Shown here: one piece after another, positions 1-8,167 of the stretch | Position numbering within the stretch: position 1 is the stretch's first letter | Layout: each line of letters begins with the position of its first letter | DNA from: Ostreiculturibacter nitratireducens | Lineage (GTDB): Bacteria; Pseudomonadota; Alphaproteobacteria; Rhodobacterales; Rhodobacteraceae | Direction of reading: 5' to 3' | NCBI RefSeq assembly: GCF_032670585.1 | Contig: NZ_JAVQHL010000003.1 | Location: 418,157-482,156 of the forward strand | Length of the DNA stretch: 64,000 nt | The notes under the pieces: generated by a model | Database searches by the model: none | Told to the model about the DNA's origin: nothing | Seen by the model: the letters and a program-made list of their open reading frames with translations, nothing else | Made by a program: the position numbers and the translations under genes

Positions 1-184
1 TGGCGAGGTAATTCGCGTCGCGGAAGTCGAGGAGCGCGTCTCGGTGCGCGCTGAGCGTATCGAAGCTCAGGACATCGCGCAGAAAGACCGCGCCCAGCGC
101 CGCGGCCGTCACGATCACGGCAAGCGGAAGGTGGCGCAGGAGACCCGCGCGCTTTTCGCCGTTCTTGCCGTCCGCCCCGTCCAT
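1..184 (-). CDS. TVP38/TMEM64 family membrane protein, N-terminal part only
   Basis: Reading leftward from an ATG at 184 gives 61 codons open to the window edge. The peptide has a basic, polar start (about residues 1-16), a hydrophobic helix (about 17-33, LPLAVIVTAAALGAVFL) and then a segment around LRDVLSFDTL and FRDANYLA. That layout matches the N-terminus of DedA-like TVP38/TMEM64 integral membrane proteins. A good Shine-Dalgarno stretch (aaggaagag) lies about 8 bases upstream of the ATG. The gene is divergent from rpmH. The family call rests on a short stretch and the rest of the protein is outside the window. Confidence 0.55.
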   Translation of the reverse strand, partial: MDGADGKNGEKRAGLLRHLPLAVIVTAAALGAVFLRDVLSFDTLSAHRDALLDFRDANYLA

Positions 185-370
185 GGGATCCCGCTCTTCC
201 TTGAAAACACGTCACGAAGATGCGCTGCCCGCCGTCCCAAAGCCAGCCGCATCACGCCGCCTTGATGCCGGGTGAGCCCTTTGCGACACGCAGGCGGGGC
301 GGCTGTAACAATTCCCGCGCCTCGCCTTTACGAAGGGCGGAAATGTTGCAGAAAAAACTCTGCGCGCGAA

Positions 371-399
371 TTGACTTGGGTCGGAAGCGCGTCTAAAGA
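371..399 (+). promoter_or_regulatory. Candidate sigma-70 promoter of rpmH
   Basis: TTGACT (371-376), a 17-base spacer and TAAAGA (394-399) lie about 70 bases before the rpmH start. The rest of the 282-base gap between the divergent gene at 184 and rpmH shows no other gene. Confidence 0.5.
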
Positions 400-466
400 C
401 CGGGCTTCGAATGATCGCGGTGCTCGAATCCTTCCGGTTCGCGCCGCGCCTGACGGAGATGGAACG

Positions 467-601
467 ATGAAGCGCACCTATCAGCCCTCGAACCTGGTTC
501 GCGCCCGCCGCCACGGGTTCCGTGCGCGCATGGCGACGAAGGGCGGCCGCAAGGTCCTTAACGCCCGCCGCGCCAAAGGCCGCAAGGTTCTTTCGGCCTG
601 A
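467..601 (+). CDS. rpmH: 50S ribosomal protein L34
   Basis: Encodes the 44-residue L34, a small basic protein of the large ribosomal subunit. The start MKRTYQPSNLVRARRHGF and the C-terminal GRKVLSA are diagnostic, and the length matches the family. GGAGA about 8 bases upstream decides the ATG at 467. As in most bacteria, rpmH is followed by rnpA, so the pair links ribosome and RNase P production. A plausible promoter lies upstream at 371-399. Nothing unusual was seen. Confidence 0.97.
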   Translation: MKRTYQPSNLVRARRHGFRARMATKGGRKVLNARRAKGRKVLSA

Positions 602-624
602 GGGCCGCAAGCACGGCTCACGGC

Positions 625-1053
625 ATGACACCGCCGGAGGCGCCCGCGGAAGGTCTTCAAGACCAGAAGGCGGGAATGGCCCCGGCGGTTTCCGTTTGTC
701 TGGAGGTTCTGCGGCGGCGCGGAGATTTCGTGCGCGCATCGCAGGCCCGACGGCAGGGCACACCGGGATTTCTGCTTCAGGCACGGGAGCGGCGCCCCCA
801 CGAGGCGGCGCCAGATACAATCCGCGTGGGCTTCACGGCATCGAGGAAGATCGGCAACGCCGTGATCCGCAACCGCGCCAAAAGGCGCCTGCGCGAGATC
901 GCGCGTGCGGTCCTGCCCCTTCACGGACGGCCCGGCTGGGACTATGTCCTTGTGGCGCGCCCAGAGGCCACGGTCACTCGCGATTTCGCCGCGATGAACG
1001 CGGATCTCATTCGGGCGCTCGGCCAGATCCACGGGAGCCGGGACAAGCAATGA
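625..1053 (+). CDS. rnpA: Ribonuclease P protein component
   Basis: Protein subunit of RNase P, which helps the catalytic RNA mature the 5' ends of tRNAs. The RNR box (residues 83-91, NRAKRRLRE) inside NAVIRNRAKRR and the preceding RVGFTASRKIG are family hallmarks. The 142 residues are slightly long because of about 20 poorly conserved N-terminal residues. Met18 at 676 is an alternative start closer to the conserved core. The gene follows rpmH by 23 bases and overlaps yidD by four bases (ATGA), so the three genes are probably cotranscribed. Confidence 0.93.
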   Translation: MTPPEAPAEGLQDQKAGMAPAVSVCLEVLRRRGDFVRASQARRQGTPGFLLQARERRPHEAAPDTIRVGFTASRKIGNAVIRNRAKRRLREIARAVLPLHGRPGWDYVLVARPEATVTRDFAAMNADLIRALGQIHGSRDKQ

Positions 1054-1283
1054 CGCCCCTCGCCCATATCGTCGCCCTGCCCGTTCGGGCCTACCGGCTG
1101 ATCCTTTCGCCTTGGGTCGGGCACGGCTGCCGGTATCAGCCGACCTGCTCGGCCTACGCGCTGGAAGCGCTGGAAAAGCACGGCGCGATCAAGGGCAGCT
1201 GGCTGGCGGCGCGCCGTATCGGCCGCTGCCACCCTCTGGGTGGATCGGGCTATGACCCGGTGCCGCCGAAGAAGGGCGACTGA
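1050..1283 (+). CDS. yidD: Membrane protein insertion efficiency factor YidD
   Basis: A 77-residue protein with the YidD signature: an N-terminal amphipathic stretch (RAYRLILSPW) followed by CRYQPTCSAYALEAL and CHPLGGSGYDPVP. The three conserved cysteines at 27, 33 and 60 are present. It is thought to assist the YidC insertase at the inner membrane. The ATG overlaps the rnpA stop (ATGA), which implies translational coupling. In many bacteria yidC follows directly; here ttcA and a c-di-GMP gene intervene before yidC at 4021. Confidence 0.95.
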   Translation: MTPLAHIVALPVRAYRLILSPWVGHGCRYQPTCSAYALEALEKHGAIKGSWLAARRIGRCHPLGGSGYDPVPPKKGD

Positions 1284-1319
1284 CTTCCCCGCGCTCGCGC
1301 GATCTGGCATAGGACGCCC

Positions 1320-2198
1320 ATGCTCGACGATCTCGACGATATCCACCCGCTGTTCCACGGCGCGCCGACCTCCACGGAGTTCAAGAAGCTCCGCAAGCGT
1401 ATCGTGCGCGAGACGCGGGAAGCGATCGAGCAATACGGGATGATCGAGCGCGGCGCGCGCTGGCTCGTCTGCCTTTCGGGCGGCAAGGACAGCTACACGC
1501 TTCTAGCCGTTCTGCACGAGTTGAAGTGGCGCGGACTCCTGCCGGTCGAGCTTCTGGCCTGCAACCTCGACCAGGGGCAGCCCGGCTTCCCGGCGACCGT
1601 TCTGCCGGAATTCCTCGAACGGATGGGCGTGGCGCATCGCATCGAATACGCCGACACCTATTCCATCGTGACCGAGAAGGTGCCCGCGGGGCGGACCTAT
1701 TGCGCGCTCTGCTCGCGGCTCCGGCGCGGCAACCTCTACCGCATCGCGCGGGAGGAGGGCTGTTCGGCCGTGGTGCTCGGCCACCACCGCGACGACATCC
1801 TCGAGACGTTCTTCATGAATCTCTTCCACGGCGGTCGGCTCGCGACGATGCCGCCGAAGCTCGTGAACGAGGACGGCGACCTCTTCGTCTACCGCCCGCT
1901 CGCCTTCGTGGCCGAGGCAGATTGCGAACGCTTCGCGCGCGCGATGAACTACCCGATCATCCCCTGCGATCTCTGCGGCAGCCAGGACGGGTTGCAGCGC
2001 CAGCAGGTCAAGCAGATCCTCGACGGATGGGAGGCGCGTAGCCCCGGTCGGCGGCAGGTCATGTTCCGCGCGCTCATGAACGCGCGGCCCTCGCATCTTC
2101 TGGACCCGGCCCTGTTCGATTTCGCAGGGCTCGAACGGAGCGCGGCAGTTAAGTCGGATTTTAGCGATAATCCCCCGATCCTTCGGGAAACCGATTAA
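1320..2198 (+). CDS. ttcA: tRNA 2-thiocytidine(32) synthetase TtcA
   Basis: A 292-residue tRNA-thiolating enzyme that converts C32 to 2-thiocytidine in some tRNAs. The PP-loop ATP pyrophosphatase motif SGGKDS is at residues 53-58. Four cysteines in two CxxC pairs are present (128/131 in CALC and 216/219 in CDLC), as needed for the Fe-S cluster, along with the TtcA-type GHHRDDILET segment. The length is normal. It starts 36 bases after yidD on the same strand and may be read from the same transcript. The ATG at 1320 gives the expected N-terminus. Confidence 0.95.
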   Translation: MLDDLDDIHPLFHGAPTSTEFKKLRKRIVRETREAIEQYGMIERGARWLVCLSGGKDSYTLLAVLHELKWRGLLPVELLACNLDQGQPGFPATVLPEFLERMGVAHRIEYADTYSIVTEKVPAGRTYCALCSRLRRGNLYRIAREEGCSAVVLGHHRDDILETFFMNLFHGGRLATMPPKLVNEDGDLFVYRPLAFVAEADCERFARAMNYPIIPCDLCGSQDGLQRQQVKQILDGWEARSPGRRQVMFRALMNARPSHLLDPALFDFAGLERSAAVKSDFSDNPPILRETD

Positions 2199-2274
2199 CC
2201 CATAGATGACCACTTCGCCCTAGCCTTCCGGGAAACCGGCGGCTCTCGGCCGCCTCCATGCGGAAGGTTCGCCG

Positions 2275-3813
2275 ATGTCGGATGGGAATGCGCGGAGAGA
2301 GATCGCGGGTGGCCGGTTCGCCCTGTTCCGGCCGGAGTTCCTTGTCTTCCTGCCCGCCCTCGCGCTTGCCCTTCTCTGGTACGGTCCGGGCGGCCTGGCC
2401 CTCGCCTCGGCCTGCGCGCTGCCGACGGTTTATCTTTCGACGCGCCAACCCACTCAGAAAACGCCCGCGATCGAACTCCCCCGTGACGGGGTGACGGACC
2501 TTCCGCTTCGCGCCGCCGCGATCGCCGCGCTGGATGCGGCATTCGCCGCGGCACCGAACACGGGCAGGACCACCGCCTGCCTCGTCGCGGGGATCGACGA
2601 GGCGGACGACCTGGTCCGGAAATTCGGGGAAGGGGCTTTGACCCAGGCACTGCAACGGACGGCGGAACGGCTTTCGGCCGCCCTGCGCGGGGCAGACCTC
2701 GTCGTTCGGCTCGACGGCGCGCGCTTCGGGGTGGCGCTTGCACCGGTCCGGCGGGCGGACCTGGAATCGGTGATCCAGCTTGCCGCGCGGCTCCAGTCGG
2801 CGGCCGAGGCGCCCTTGTCGATCGATGCGGCAACGGTCTATCTGCGGATATCGGTCGGGTTTTGCCTGGCGAACAGGTCACCAGGTCCCAGCGGCGTGGC
2901 AATCCTTTCGGCAGCGGAGAGCGCGATGGACGAGGCGCAACGCTGCGGGCCGGGGGCGATTCGCGCCTTCTCTGCCGAGGTGCAGGCGGCAATCGCGGCG
3001 CGGGCACTGCTTCAGGACGAGGTCGAGGACGCGCTCGAAGACGGGATGATCCTTCCCTATTTCCAGCCCCAGCTGTCCAACGACACCGGAGCGGTTTCGG
3101 GCTTCGAAGCGCTGGCGCGATGGATGCACCCGAAACGCGGGCTGCTGCCCCCGTCCGAATTCCTCCACGCGATCGAGACAGCCGGGCTGTCCTCCCGCCT
3201 TTCGGAAGTCGTGCTGTTCCACTCCTTCTCGGCGCTCAAGGCCTGGGACAGGGCGGGGCTGAAGGTGCCTGCGGTCGCTGTCAACTTCAGCCGGGAAGAG
3301 CTGCGGAACCCAAAACTTCCCGAGAAACTGAAGTGGGAGCTTGACCGTTTCGATCTCGAGCCGGAGCGGCTGGTCGTCGAGGTTCTCGAATCCGTGGTGG
3401 CGGAGTCCGCCAACGACGTGATCGTGCGCAACATCGCCGCGCTCGCCCAGCTGGGCTGCGGCATCGATCTTGACGATTTCGGCACCGGGCATGCCTCCAT
3501 CGCCAGCATCCGCCGCTTCGACGTGGACCGGATCAAGATCGACCGCTCCTTCGTGACGCGGGTCGACACGGACAAGGGGCAGCAGGAGATGGTTGCCGCG
3601 ATCCTCTCGATGGCGGAAAGGCTGGGCCTCGCGACACTGGCCGAGGGGGTGGAGACGATCGGCGAACACGCGATGCTGGCGCAGCTTGGATGCAGCCACG
3701 TCCAGGGCTTCGGGATCGCCCGGCCGATGCCCTTCGAGGGCACGATCGGGTGGCTCGAACGACACCGCACGAAACTCCAGGCGACGCCAAGCGTCGGCCG
3801 GCGCACGGGTTGA
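2275..3813 (+). CDS. Membrane-anchored c-di-GMP phosphodiesterase: degenerate GGDEF plus intact EAL
   Basis: A 512-residue protein. A hydrophobic region at about residues 20-54 forms one or two membrane helices. Residues about 85-235 form a GGDEF-like domain in which the signature has decayed to LDGARFG (146-152), so cyclase activity is unlikely. Residues about 245-505 form an EAL domain with E278 (FEAL), N337, E369, D400-D401 (DLDDFG), K421 (KIDRSF), E457 (AEGVE) and Q477, the residues needed for metal binding and hydrolysis. It should therefore hydrolyse c-di-GMP at the inner face of the membrane. GGAAGG seven bases upstream supports the start. No sensory domain is recognisable. Confidence 0.9.
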   Translation: MSDGNARREIAGGRFALFRPEFLVFLPALALALLWYGPGGLALASACALPTVYLSTRQPTQKTPAIELPRDGVTDLPLRAAAIAALDAAFAAAPNTGRTTACLVAGIDEADDLVRKFGEGALTQALQRTAERLSAALRGADLVVRLDGARFGVALAPVRRADLESVIQLAARLQSAAEAPLSIDAATVYLRISVGFCLANRSPGPSGVAILSAAESAMDEAQRCGPGAIRAFSAEVQAAIAARALLQDEVEDALEDGMILPYFQPQLSNDTGAVSGFEALARWMHPKRGLLPPSEFLHAIETAGLSSRLSEVVLFHSFSALKAWDRAGLKVPAVAVNFSREELRNPKLPEKLKWELDRFDLEPERLVVEVLESVVAESANDVIVRNIAALAQLGCGIDLDDFGTGHASIASIRRFDVDRIKIDRSFVTRVDTDKGQQEMVAAILSMAERLGLATLAEGVETIGEHAMLAQLGCSHVQGFGIARPMPFEGTIGWLERHRTKLQATPSVGRRTG

Positions 3814-4020
3814 GCGTGGGTGACACCCCGAGGCCGCTCCCGTCGAGCCGACGTGGGTGCGAAAACCGCGCCGATGGCCGCGCCGGGAAGGCGGCGAAGG
3901 CTTGTCTGCAAGCTCCTCGCGCCCGGCCGGCTCTGGGCGCGGACCTGAAAACCGCTTGACCTTTGCCCCTCCGTTCTGTTGAACCTGCCGGGAAATTTGC
4001 TGGCCAGTGGACCTCCCCTC

Positions 4021-5889
4021 ATGGACGATCAGAACAAGAACCTCATCCTTGCGACGGTTCTCTCCTTCCTCGTGATCCTGGTCTGGTACACGCTCTTCGC
4101 TCCGGATACGCCTCCGGTCGACACGACGGCGCCGGCCTCCCAGTCGCAGACGGCAGAAGCCCCGGCCGCGCCGCCGGTCCCGACCGCGCCGACGGAAGTC
4201 ACGGCCGGCCCGACCACGGACACGACGGCAACCGAGCTCGCGGCCACGCCGCGCGTGAAGATCGACACCCCGCGCCTCGAAGGCTCGATTTCGCTCCTCG
4301 GCGGACGTATCGACGACCTGCTTCTCAAGGACTACCGCGAGACGCTCGAGCCTGATTCCGCCAATATCCGCCTGCTCGCACCGGTCGGAGGCACCGAAAT
4401 CGGCGCGGCGAAACCCTATTACGCGGTCTATGGCTGGCTTCCCGCCGGCGGGCTCGACCGCAAGCTCCTGCCCGACCCGAACACGGTCTGGACGCTGACA
4501 GAGGGCGACACGCTCGCGCCCGGCAAGCCCGTCACGCTGACCTGGGACAACGGCGCGGGCCTCGTGTTCAGCCGCAAGGTGGCGGTCGACGCCGACTATC
4601 TCTTCACGATCACGCAATCGGTGGAGAACCGCGGAGCGGCGCCTGTCCGGCTCGCCCCCTACGGCATCGTCGCCCGCCACGGCCAACCCGAGTCGAAGAA
4701 CTTCTTCGTGCTGCACGAGGGTCTCGTGCGGATGTCGGACGGCAAGCTCGAAGAGACCAAGTACAAGGACATCCCGGACCTCGATGTCGCCGAACGCGAA
4801 GGCGTTCCCGCGAATGTGATCGACGTCGCCGAGAACGGCTGGATCGGCTTCACGGACAAGTACTGGATGGCGACGCTCGCGCCGAACCCCGGTCAGGCCT
4901 TCACCTCGGTCGTGAAATACGTCCCCGGCGCCGACATCTACCAGACCGAGGCGCGGCTTCCGGTGATGGATGTCGCCCCCGGCGCAACGGCTAGCGTCGA
5001 CACGATGCTTTTCGCTGGCGCCAAGGAATGGGAGACTATCCGCGATTACGAGACCTCGATCGGGATCGCGGGCTTCATCGATTCGATCGACTGGGGCTGG
5101 TTCTTCTTCCTCACGAAGCCGATCTTCTGGGTCCTGCACTGGCTGCATGGCTTCATCGGCAACATGGGCTGGTCGATCATCGCGCTGACCTTCATCATCA
5201 AGGCGATCGTCTTCCCGCTGGCGCGGAAGTCCTACGTCTCGATGGCGAAGATGAAGGAGCTTCAGCCCGAAATCGAAAAGCTGAAGGAGCGCGTCGGCGA
5301 CGACCGCCAGAAGATGCAGCAGGAGATGATGGCGCTCTACAAGAAGGAAAAGGTGAACCCCGCCGCGGGCTGCCTGCCGATCCTTCTGCAGATCCCGATC
5401 TTCTTCTCGCTCTACAAGGTGATCTTCGTCACGATCGAACTGTATCACCAGCCCTGGATCGGCTGGATCCACGACCTCTCGGCGCCGGATCCGACCTCGA
5501 TCCTGAACCTCTTCGGCCTCCTGCCGTTTGCGACGCCGGAGCCGGGCTCGATCTTCTTCATCTTCTCGCTGGGCATCCTGCCGATACTCCTCGGCATCTC
5601 GATGTGGTTCCAGCAGAAGCTGAACCCTGCACCGACCGACCCGACCCAGGCGGCGGTCTTCGCCTGGATGCCCTGGATCTTCATGTTCATGCTTGGCGGC
5701 TTCGCCTCGGGTCTCGTGCTCTACTGGATCGCGAACAACACGATCACCTTTGCGCAGCAATACCTGATCATGACGAGCCACGGCCACCGGCCCGACCTCT
5801 TCGGGAACATCCGCAAGAGCTTCTCCCGCAAGGGGGCCAAGACCGAGGCGCCCAAGAAACCGGAAAAGCCCAAGGGCAAGGCGAAGTGA
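4021..5889 (+). CDS. yidC: Membrane protein insertase YidC
   Basis: A 622-residue inner-membrane insertase working alone or with SecYEG. It starts MDDQNKNLILATVLSFLVIL, a classic YidC N-terminal anchor, followed by a Pro/Thr/Ala-rich linker and a large periplasmic P1 domain (about residues 75-345). The conserved five-helix core includes LARKSYVSMAKMKELQPE, with the groove arginine, and NPAAGCLPILLQIPIFFSLY. The C-terminal tail is basic. An in-frame TTG at 3979 would add 14 residues not typical of the family and was not chosen. A weak TTGACC element lies at 3956. The stop overlaps the next gene (GTGA). Confidence 0.97.
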   Translation: MDDQNKNLILATVLSFLVILVWYTLFAPDTPPVDTTAPASQSQTAEAPAAPPVPTAPTEVTAGPTTDTTATELAATPRVKIDTPRLEGSISLLGGRIDDLLLKDYRETLEPDSANIRLLAPVGGTEIGAAKPYYAVYGWLPAGGLDRKLLPDPNTVWTLTEGDTLAPGKPVTLTWDNGAGLVFSRKVAVDADYLFTITQSVENRGAAPVRLAPYGIVARHGQPESKNFFVLHEGLVRMSDGKLEETKYKDIPDLDVAEREGVPANVIDVAENGWIGFTDKYWMATLAPNPGQAFTSVVKYVPGADIYQTEARLPVMDVAPGATASVDTMLFAGAKEWETIRDYETSIGIAGFIDSIDWGWFFFLTKPIFWVLHWLHGFIGNMGWSIIALTFIIKAIVFPLARKSYVSMAKMKELQPEIEKLKERVGDDRQKMQQEMMALYKKEKVNPAAGCLPILLQIPIFFSLYKVIFVTIELYHQPWIGWIHDLSAPDPTSILNLFGLLPFATPEPGSIFFIFSLGILPILLGISMWFQQKLNPAPTDPTQAAVFAWMPWIFMFMLGGFASGLVLYWIANNTITFAQQYLIMTSHGHRPDLFGNIRKSFSRKGAKTEAPKKPEKPKGKAK

Positions 5890-6644
5890 CACCGTATCTG
5901 GCGCATATCATCCGCCACCCGATCAAGTCGCACGGACGCGAGGAACTCGCGTCCGTCGTGCTTTCTGAGGGGGCCTGCCTGCCCTGGGACCGGCGTTGGG
6001 CCGTCGCACACGAGGCGGCGAAGATCGACGCGGATGCACCGGAATGGGTGCCCTGCGCGAACTTCTCGCGCGGAGCGAAGGCGCCGTCGCTCATGGCGAT
6101 CGACGCCCGGCTGGACGAAGAGCGGCGGACGATCACGCTGACCCATCCCGGCCGCGCGCCGATCACCTTCCGTCCCGACGACGCGACGGACACCGAGCGG
6201 TTCCTCGACTGGGTGCGGCCACTCTGCCCTGCCGATCGCGCGCAACCGGCGCGGATCGTCTCGGTGCCGGGTCGGGGCATGACCGACACGGACTATCCCT
6301 CGGTCTCGCTCATCAACCTTGCCTCCAACGCGGTCCTGGGCGGCGCCATGGGCATGAAGCTTTCGCCCTATCGGTGGCGAGGAAACCTCTGGCTCAGCGA
6401 TCTCGCTCCCTGGGAAGAGTTCGACTGGATCGGGAAACGCCTGCGGATCGGCGGAGCGATCCTCGAAGTCGTCGAACCGATCATCCGCTGCAAGGCGACC
6501 TCTTCGAACCCGGAAACGGGCGTGATCGACGCGGACACGCTGACCGCGCTCCGCAGCCTTCGCGGAGAGCAGGAATTCGGCGTCTATGCCCGCGTCATCT
6601 CGGGCGGGACCATTGCCGCGGGCGATCACCTGGAGGTGCTGTGA
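5886..6644 (+). CDS. MOSC domain-containing protein
   Basis: A 252-residue protein starting at a GTG whose last bases are the yidC stop (GTGA overlap). The N-terminal half resembles the MOSC N-terminal beta-barrel domain (IIRHPIKSHGREEL). The C-terminal half is the MOSC domain, with PYRWRGNLWL and the conserved cysteine C202 in RCKATSSNPETG. MOSC proteins carry molybdenum-cofactor-linked sulfur or act in N-hydroxylated substrate reduction; the substrate here cannot be read. The next gene engB starts one base inside the stop (TGATG), so yidC, this gene and engB are translationally coupled. Confidence 0.87.
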   Translation: MTPYLAHIIRHPIKSHGREELASVVLSEGACLPWDRRWAVAHEAAKIDADAPEWVPCANFSRGAKAPSLMAIDARLDEERRTITLTHPGRAPITFRPDDATDTERFLDWVRPLCPADRAQPARIVSVPGRGMTDTDYPSVSLINLASNAVLGGAMGMKLSPYRWRGNLWLSDLAPWEEFDWIGKRLRIGGAILEVVEPIIRCKATSSNPETGVIDADTLTALRSLRGEQEFGVYARVISGGTIAAGDHLEVL

Positions 6645-7291
6645 TGGAGGTCGCGTTTCCCCTAGCGCCCGAACCGTCGGACGAGTCGAGGGAAGCCGGA
6701 CGTCTGCTGTTCGCGGGGCAGATCGACTTCCTGAAAGGCGTCGTCGCGATGGATGGCCTGCCGCCCGCGGACCGGGTAGAGGTCTGCTTCGCCGGGCGCT
6801 CGAATGTCGGGAAGTCGAGCCTCATTAACGCGCTCACGGGGCGCAAGAGCCTCGCCCGCGCTTCGAACACGCCGGGCCGGACGCAGGAAATAAACTATTT
6901 CACCGCCCCGAACCTCTACCTGGTGGACCTGCCGGGCTATGGCTTCGCCGAGGCCCCCGTCGCCGTGGTGGCCAAGTGGCAGGCGCTGCTGAAGGCATAC
7001 CTGTCCGGCCGCCCGACGCTGCGCCGCGCCTTCGTGCTGATCGACGCACGGCATGGCGTGAAGAAGGTGGACGAGGAGATTCTGACGCTTCTCGACAAGT
7101 CGGCCGTCAGCTTCGAGGTCGTGCTGACCAAGGCCGACAAGATCGGCCGGGCGGAGCGGGAGCGCGTCTTGGCGCAGGTCCGCAAGGCGTTGCAGAAGCA
7201 CCCGGCCGCCTATCCCGAGATCGTGGTGACCTCGTCCGAAAAGGGCGAGGGCATCGAGACGCTCCGCGCGATCATCGCCTCTCTGGAGTGA
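6644..7291 (+). CDS. engB: Ribosome biogenesis GTP-binding protein EngB (YihA/YsxC)
   Basis: A 215-residue TRAFAC-class GTPase needed for late large-subunit assembly. G1 is GRSNVGKSS (51-59), G3 is DLPGYG (95-100), G4 is TKAD (162-165) and G5 is TSSEKG (196-201). NTPGRTQEINYF is the typical EngB switch I region. The ATG at 6644 overlaps the preceding stop by one base, and GGAGG upstream is its ribosome-binding site. It is convergent with the SDR gene, ten bases apart. Confidence 0.95.
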   Translation: MEVAFPLAPEPSDESREAGRLLFAGQIDFLKGVVAMDGLPPADRVEVCFAGRSNVGKSSLINALTGRKSLARASNTPGRTQEINYFTAPNLYLVDLPGYGFAEAPVAVVAKWQALLKAYLSGRPTLRRAFVLIDARHGVKKVDEEILTLLDKSAVSFEVVLTKADKIGRAERERVLAQVRKALQKHPAAYPEIVVTSSEKGEGIETLRAIIASLE

Positions 7292-7301
7292 GGCGCCCGG
7301 C

Positions 7302-8042
7302 CTAGACGTGCTGGCCGGCGTTAACCTCGATCTCGGTGCCGGTGACGTAGCTCGACGCGTCCGAGCAGAGGAACCAGATCACGTCGGCGACCTCGCGCGG
7401 TTGGCCGAGGCGCCGCAGCGGCAGGCTTTCAACGATCCTTTCCGTGCCCGGAGAGAGGATCGAGGTTTCGACCTCGCCCGGCGCGATCGCGTTCACCCGC
7501 ACGCCGAGCGGGCCGAAGTCATAGGCCATCTCGCGCGTCAGCGCGGCCAGCGCCGCCTTGGAGGTCGCGTAAGCCGCGCCCGCGAAGGGGTGGACGCGGC
7601 TTCCGGCGATGGAGGTGACGTTGACGACCGAGCCCTTCGCGGCGGAAAGCTCGTCCTTCAGTCCACGCGCGAGGACGACGGAGGCGAAGAAGTTCACGTG
7701 GAAGACATGGCCCCAGGTCTTCAGGTCCGTCTCCAGCGTGTTCAGGCGCTTGCCGTCCGGTCCCTTGGGCGAGATCCCGGCGTTGTTCACCAACGCATGG
7801 AGCCTGCCGTCGATCTTCGAACGGATCACCTTGATCGCCTCGATCGTCTTGTTGGGGTCGGCGAGGTCCAGCTGGATGTGATCCTCGCGCCCGCCTCCCC
7901 AAGGGCAGTGTTCCGAAAACGGCTGGCGCGAGCAGGTGATGACCCGCCAGCCCTCGCGCGCAAAGCGCTTGACCGTCGCGTGACCGATTCCCCGGCTCGC
8001 GCCCGTCAGGACCATGACCTTGCCTTCGCCGCTCTCTGCCAT
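7302..8042 (-). CDS. Short-chain dehydrogenase/reductase
   Basis: A 246-residue classical SDR. The nucleotide-binding TGASRGIG is near the N-terminus, NNAG follows in the middle, and the catalytic Ser and YATSK are in place. The C-terminal VNAIAPGEVETSILSPGTE and GTEIEVNAGQHV resemble 3-oxoacyl-ACP reductase-like members, but the substrate is unknown. GGAGG five bases upstream favours the ATG at 8042 over one four codons earlier (8054). It is divergent from argB. Confidence 0.88.
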   Translation of the reverse strand: MAESGEGKVMVLTGASRGIGHATVKRFAREGWRVITCSRQPFSEHCPWGGGREDHIQLDLADPNKTIEAIKVIRSKIDGRLHALVNNAGISPKGPDGKRLNTLETDLKTWGHVFHVNFFASVVLARGLKDELSAAKGSVVNVTSIAGSRVHPFAGAAYATSKAALAALTREMAYDFGPLGVRVNAIAPGEVETSILSPGTERIVESLPLRRLGQPREVADVIWFLCSDASSYVTGTEIEVNAGQHV

Positions 8043-8110
8043 TCCGGCCTCCATTCCATCCCGCCAGAACCTATCCCAAACGCGGGCGAAGGCAACGGCG
8101 CGCGCGGCCC

Positions 8111-8139
8111 TTGGCAGGGCGCGCGGGACCGACTATCAC
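8111..8139 (+). promoter_or_regulatory. Candidate sigma-70 promoter of argB
   Basis: TTGGCA (8111-8116), a 17-base spacer and TATCAC (8134-8139) lie in the 125-base divergent gap, about 30 bases before the argB start. Confidence 0.55.
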
Positions 8140-8167
8140 AAAGACCTTCCTTGGGGGACGTGAAGGG

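Noticed and set aside
3979..4020. Upstream in-frame TTG start for YidC
   Set aside because: The family N-terminus MDDQNKN begins at 4021, and the extra residues are not family-like.
2878..5892. A 1004-codon minus-strand frame opposite the EAL gene and yidC
   Set aside because: Spans two confidently identified genes and the gap between them; composition is typical of an antisense artefact.
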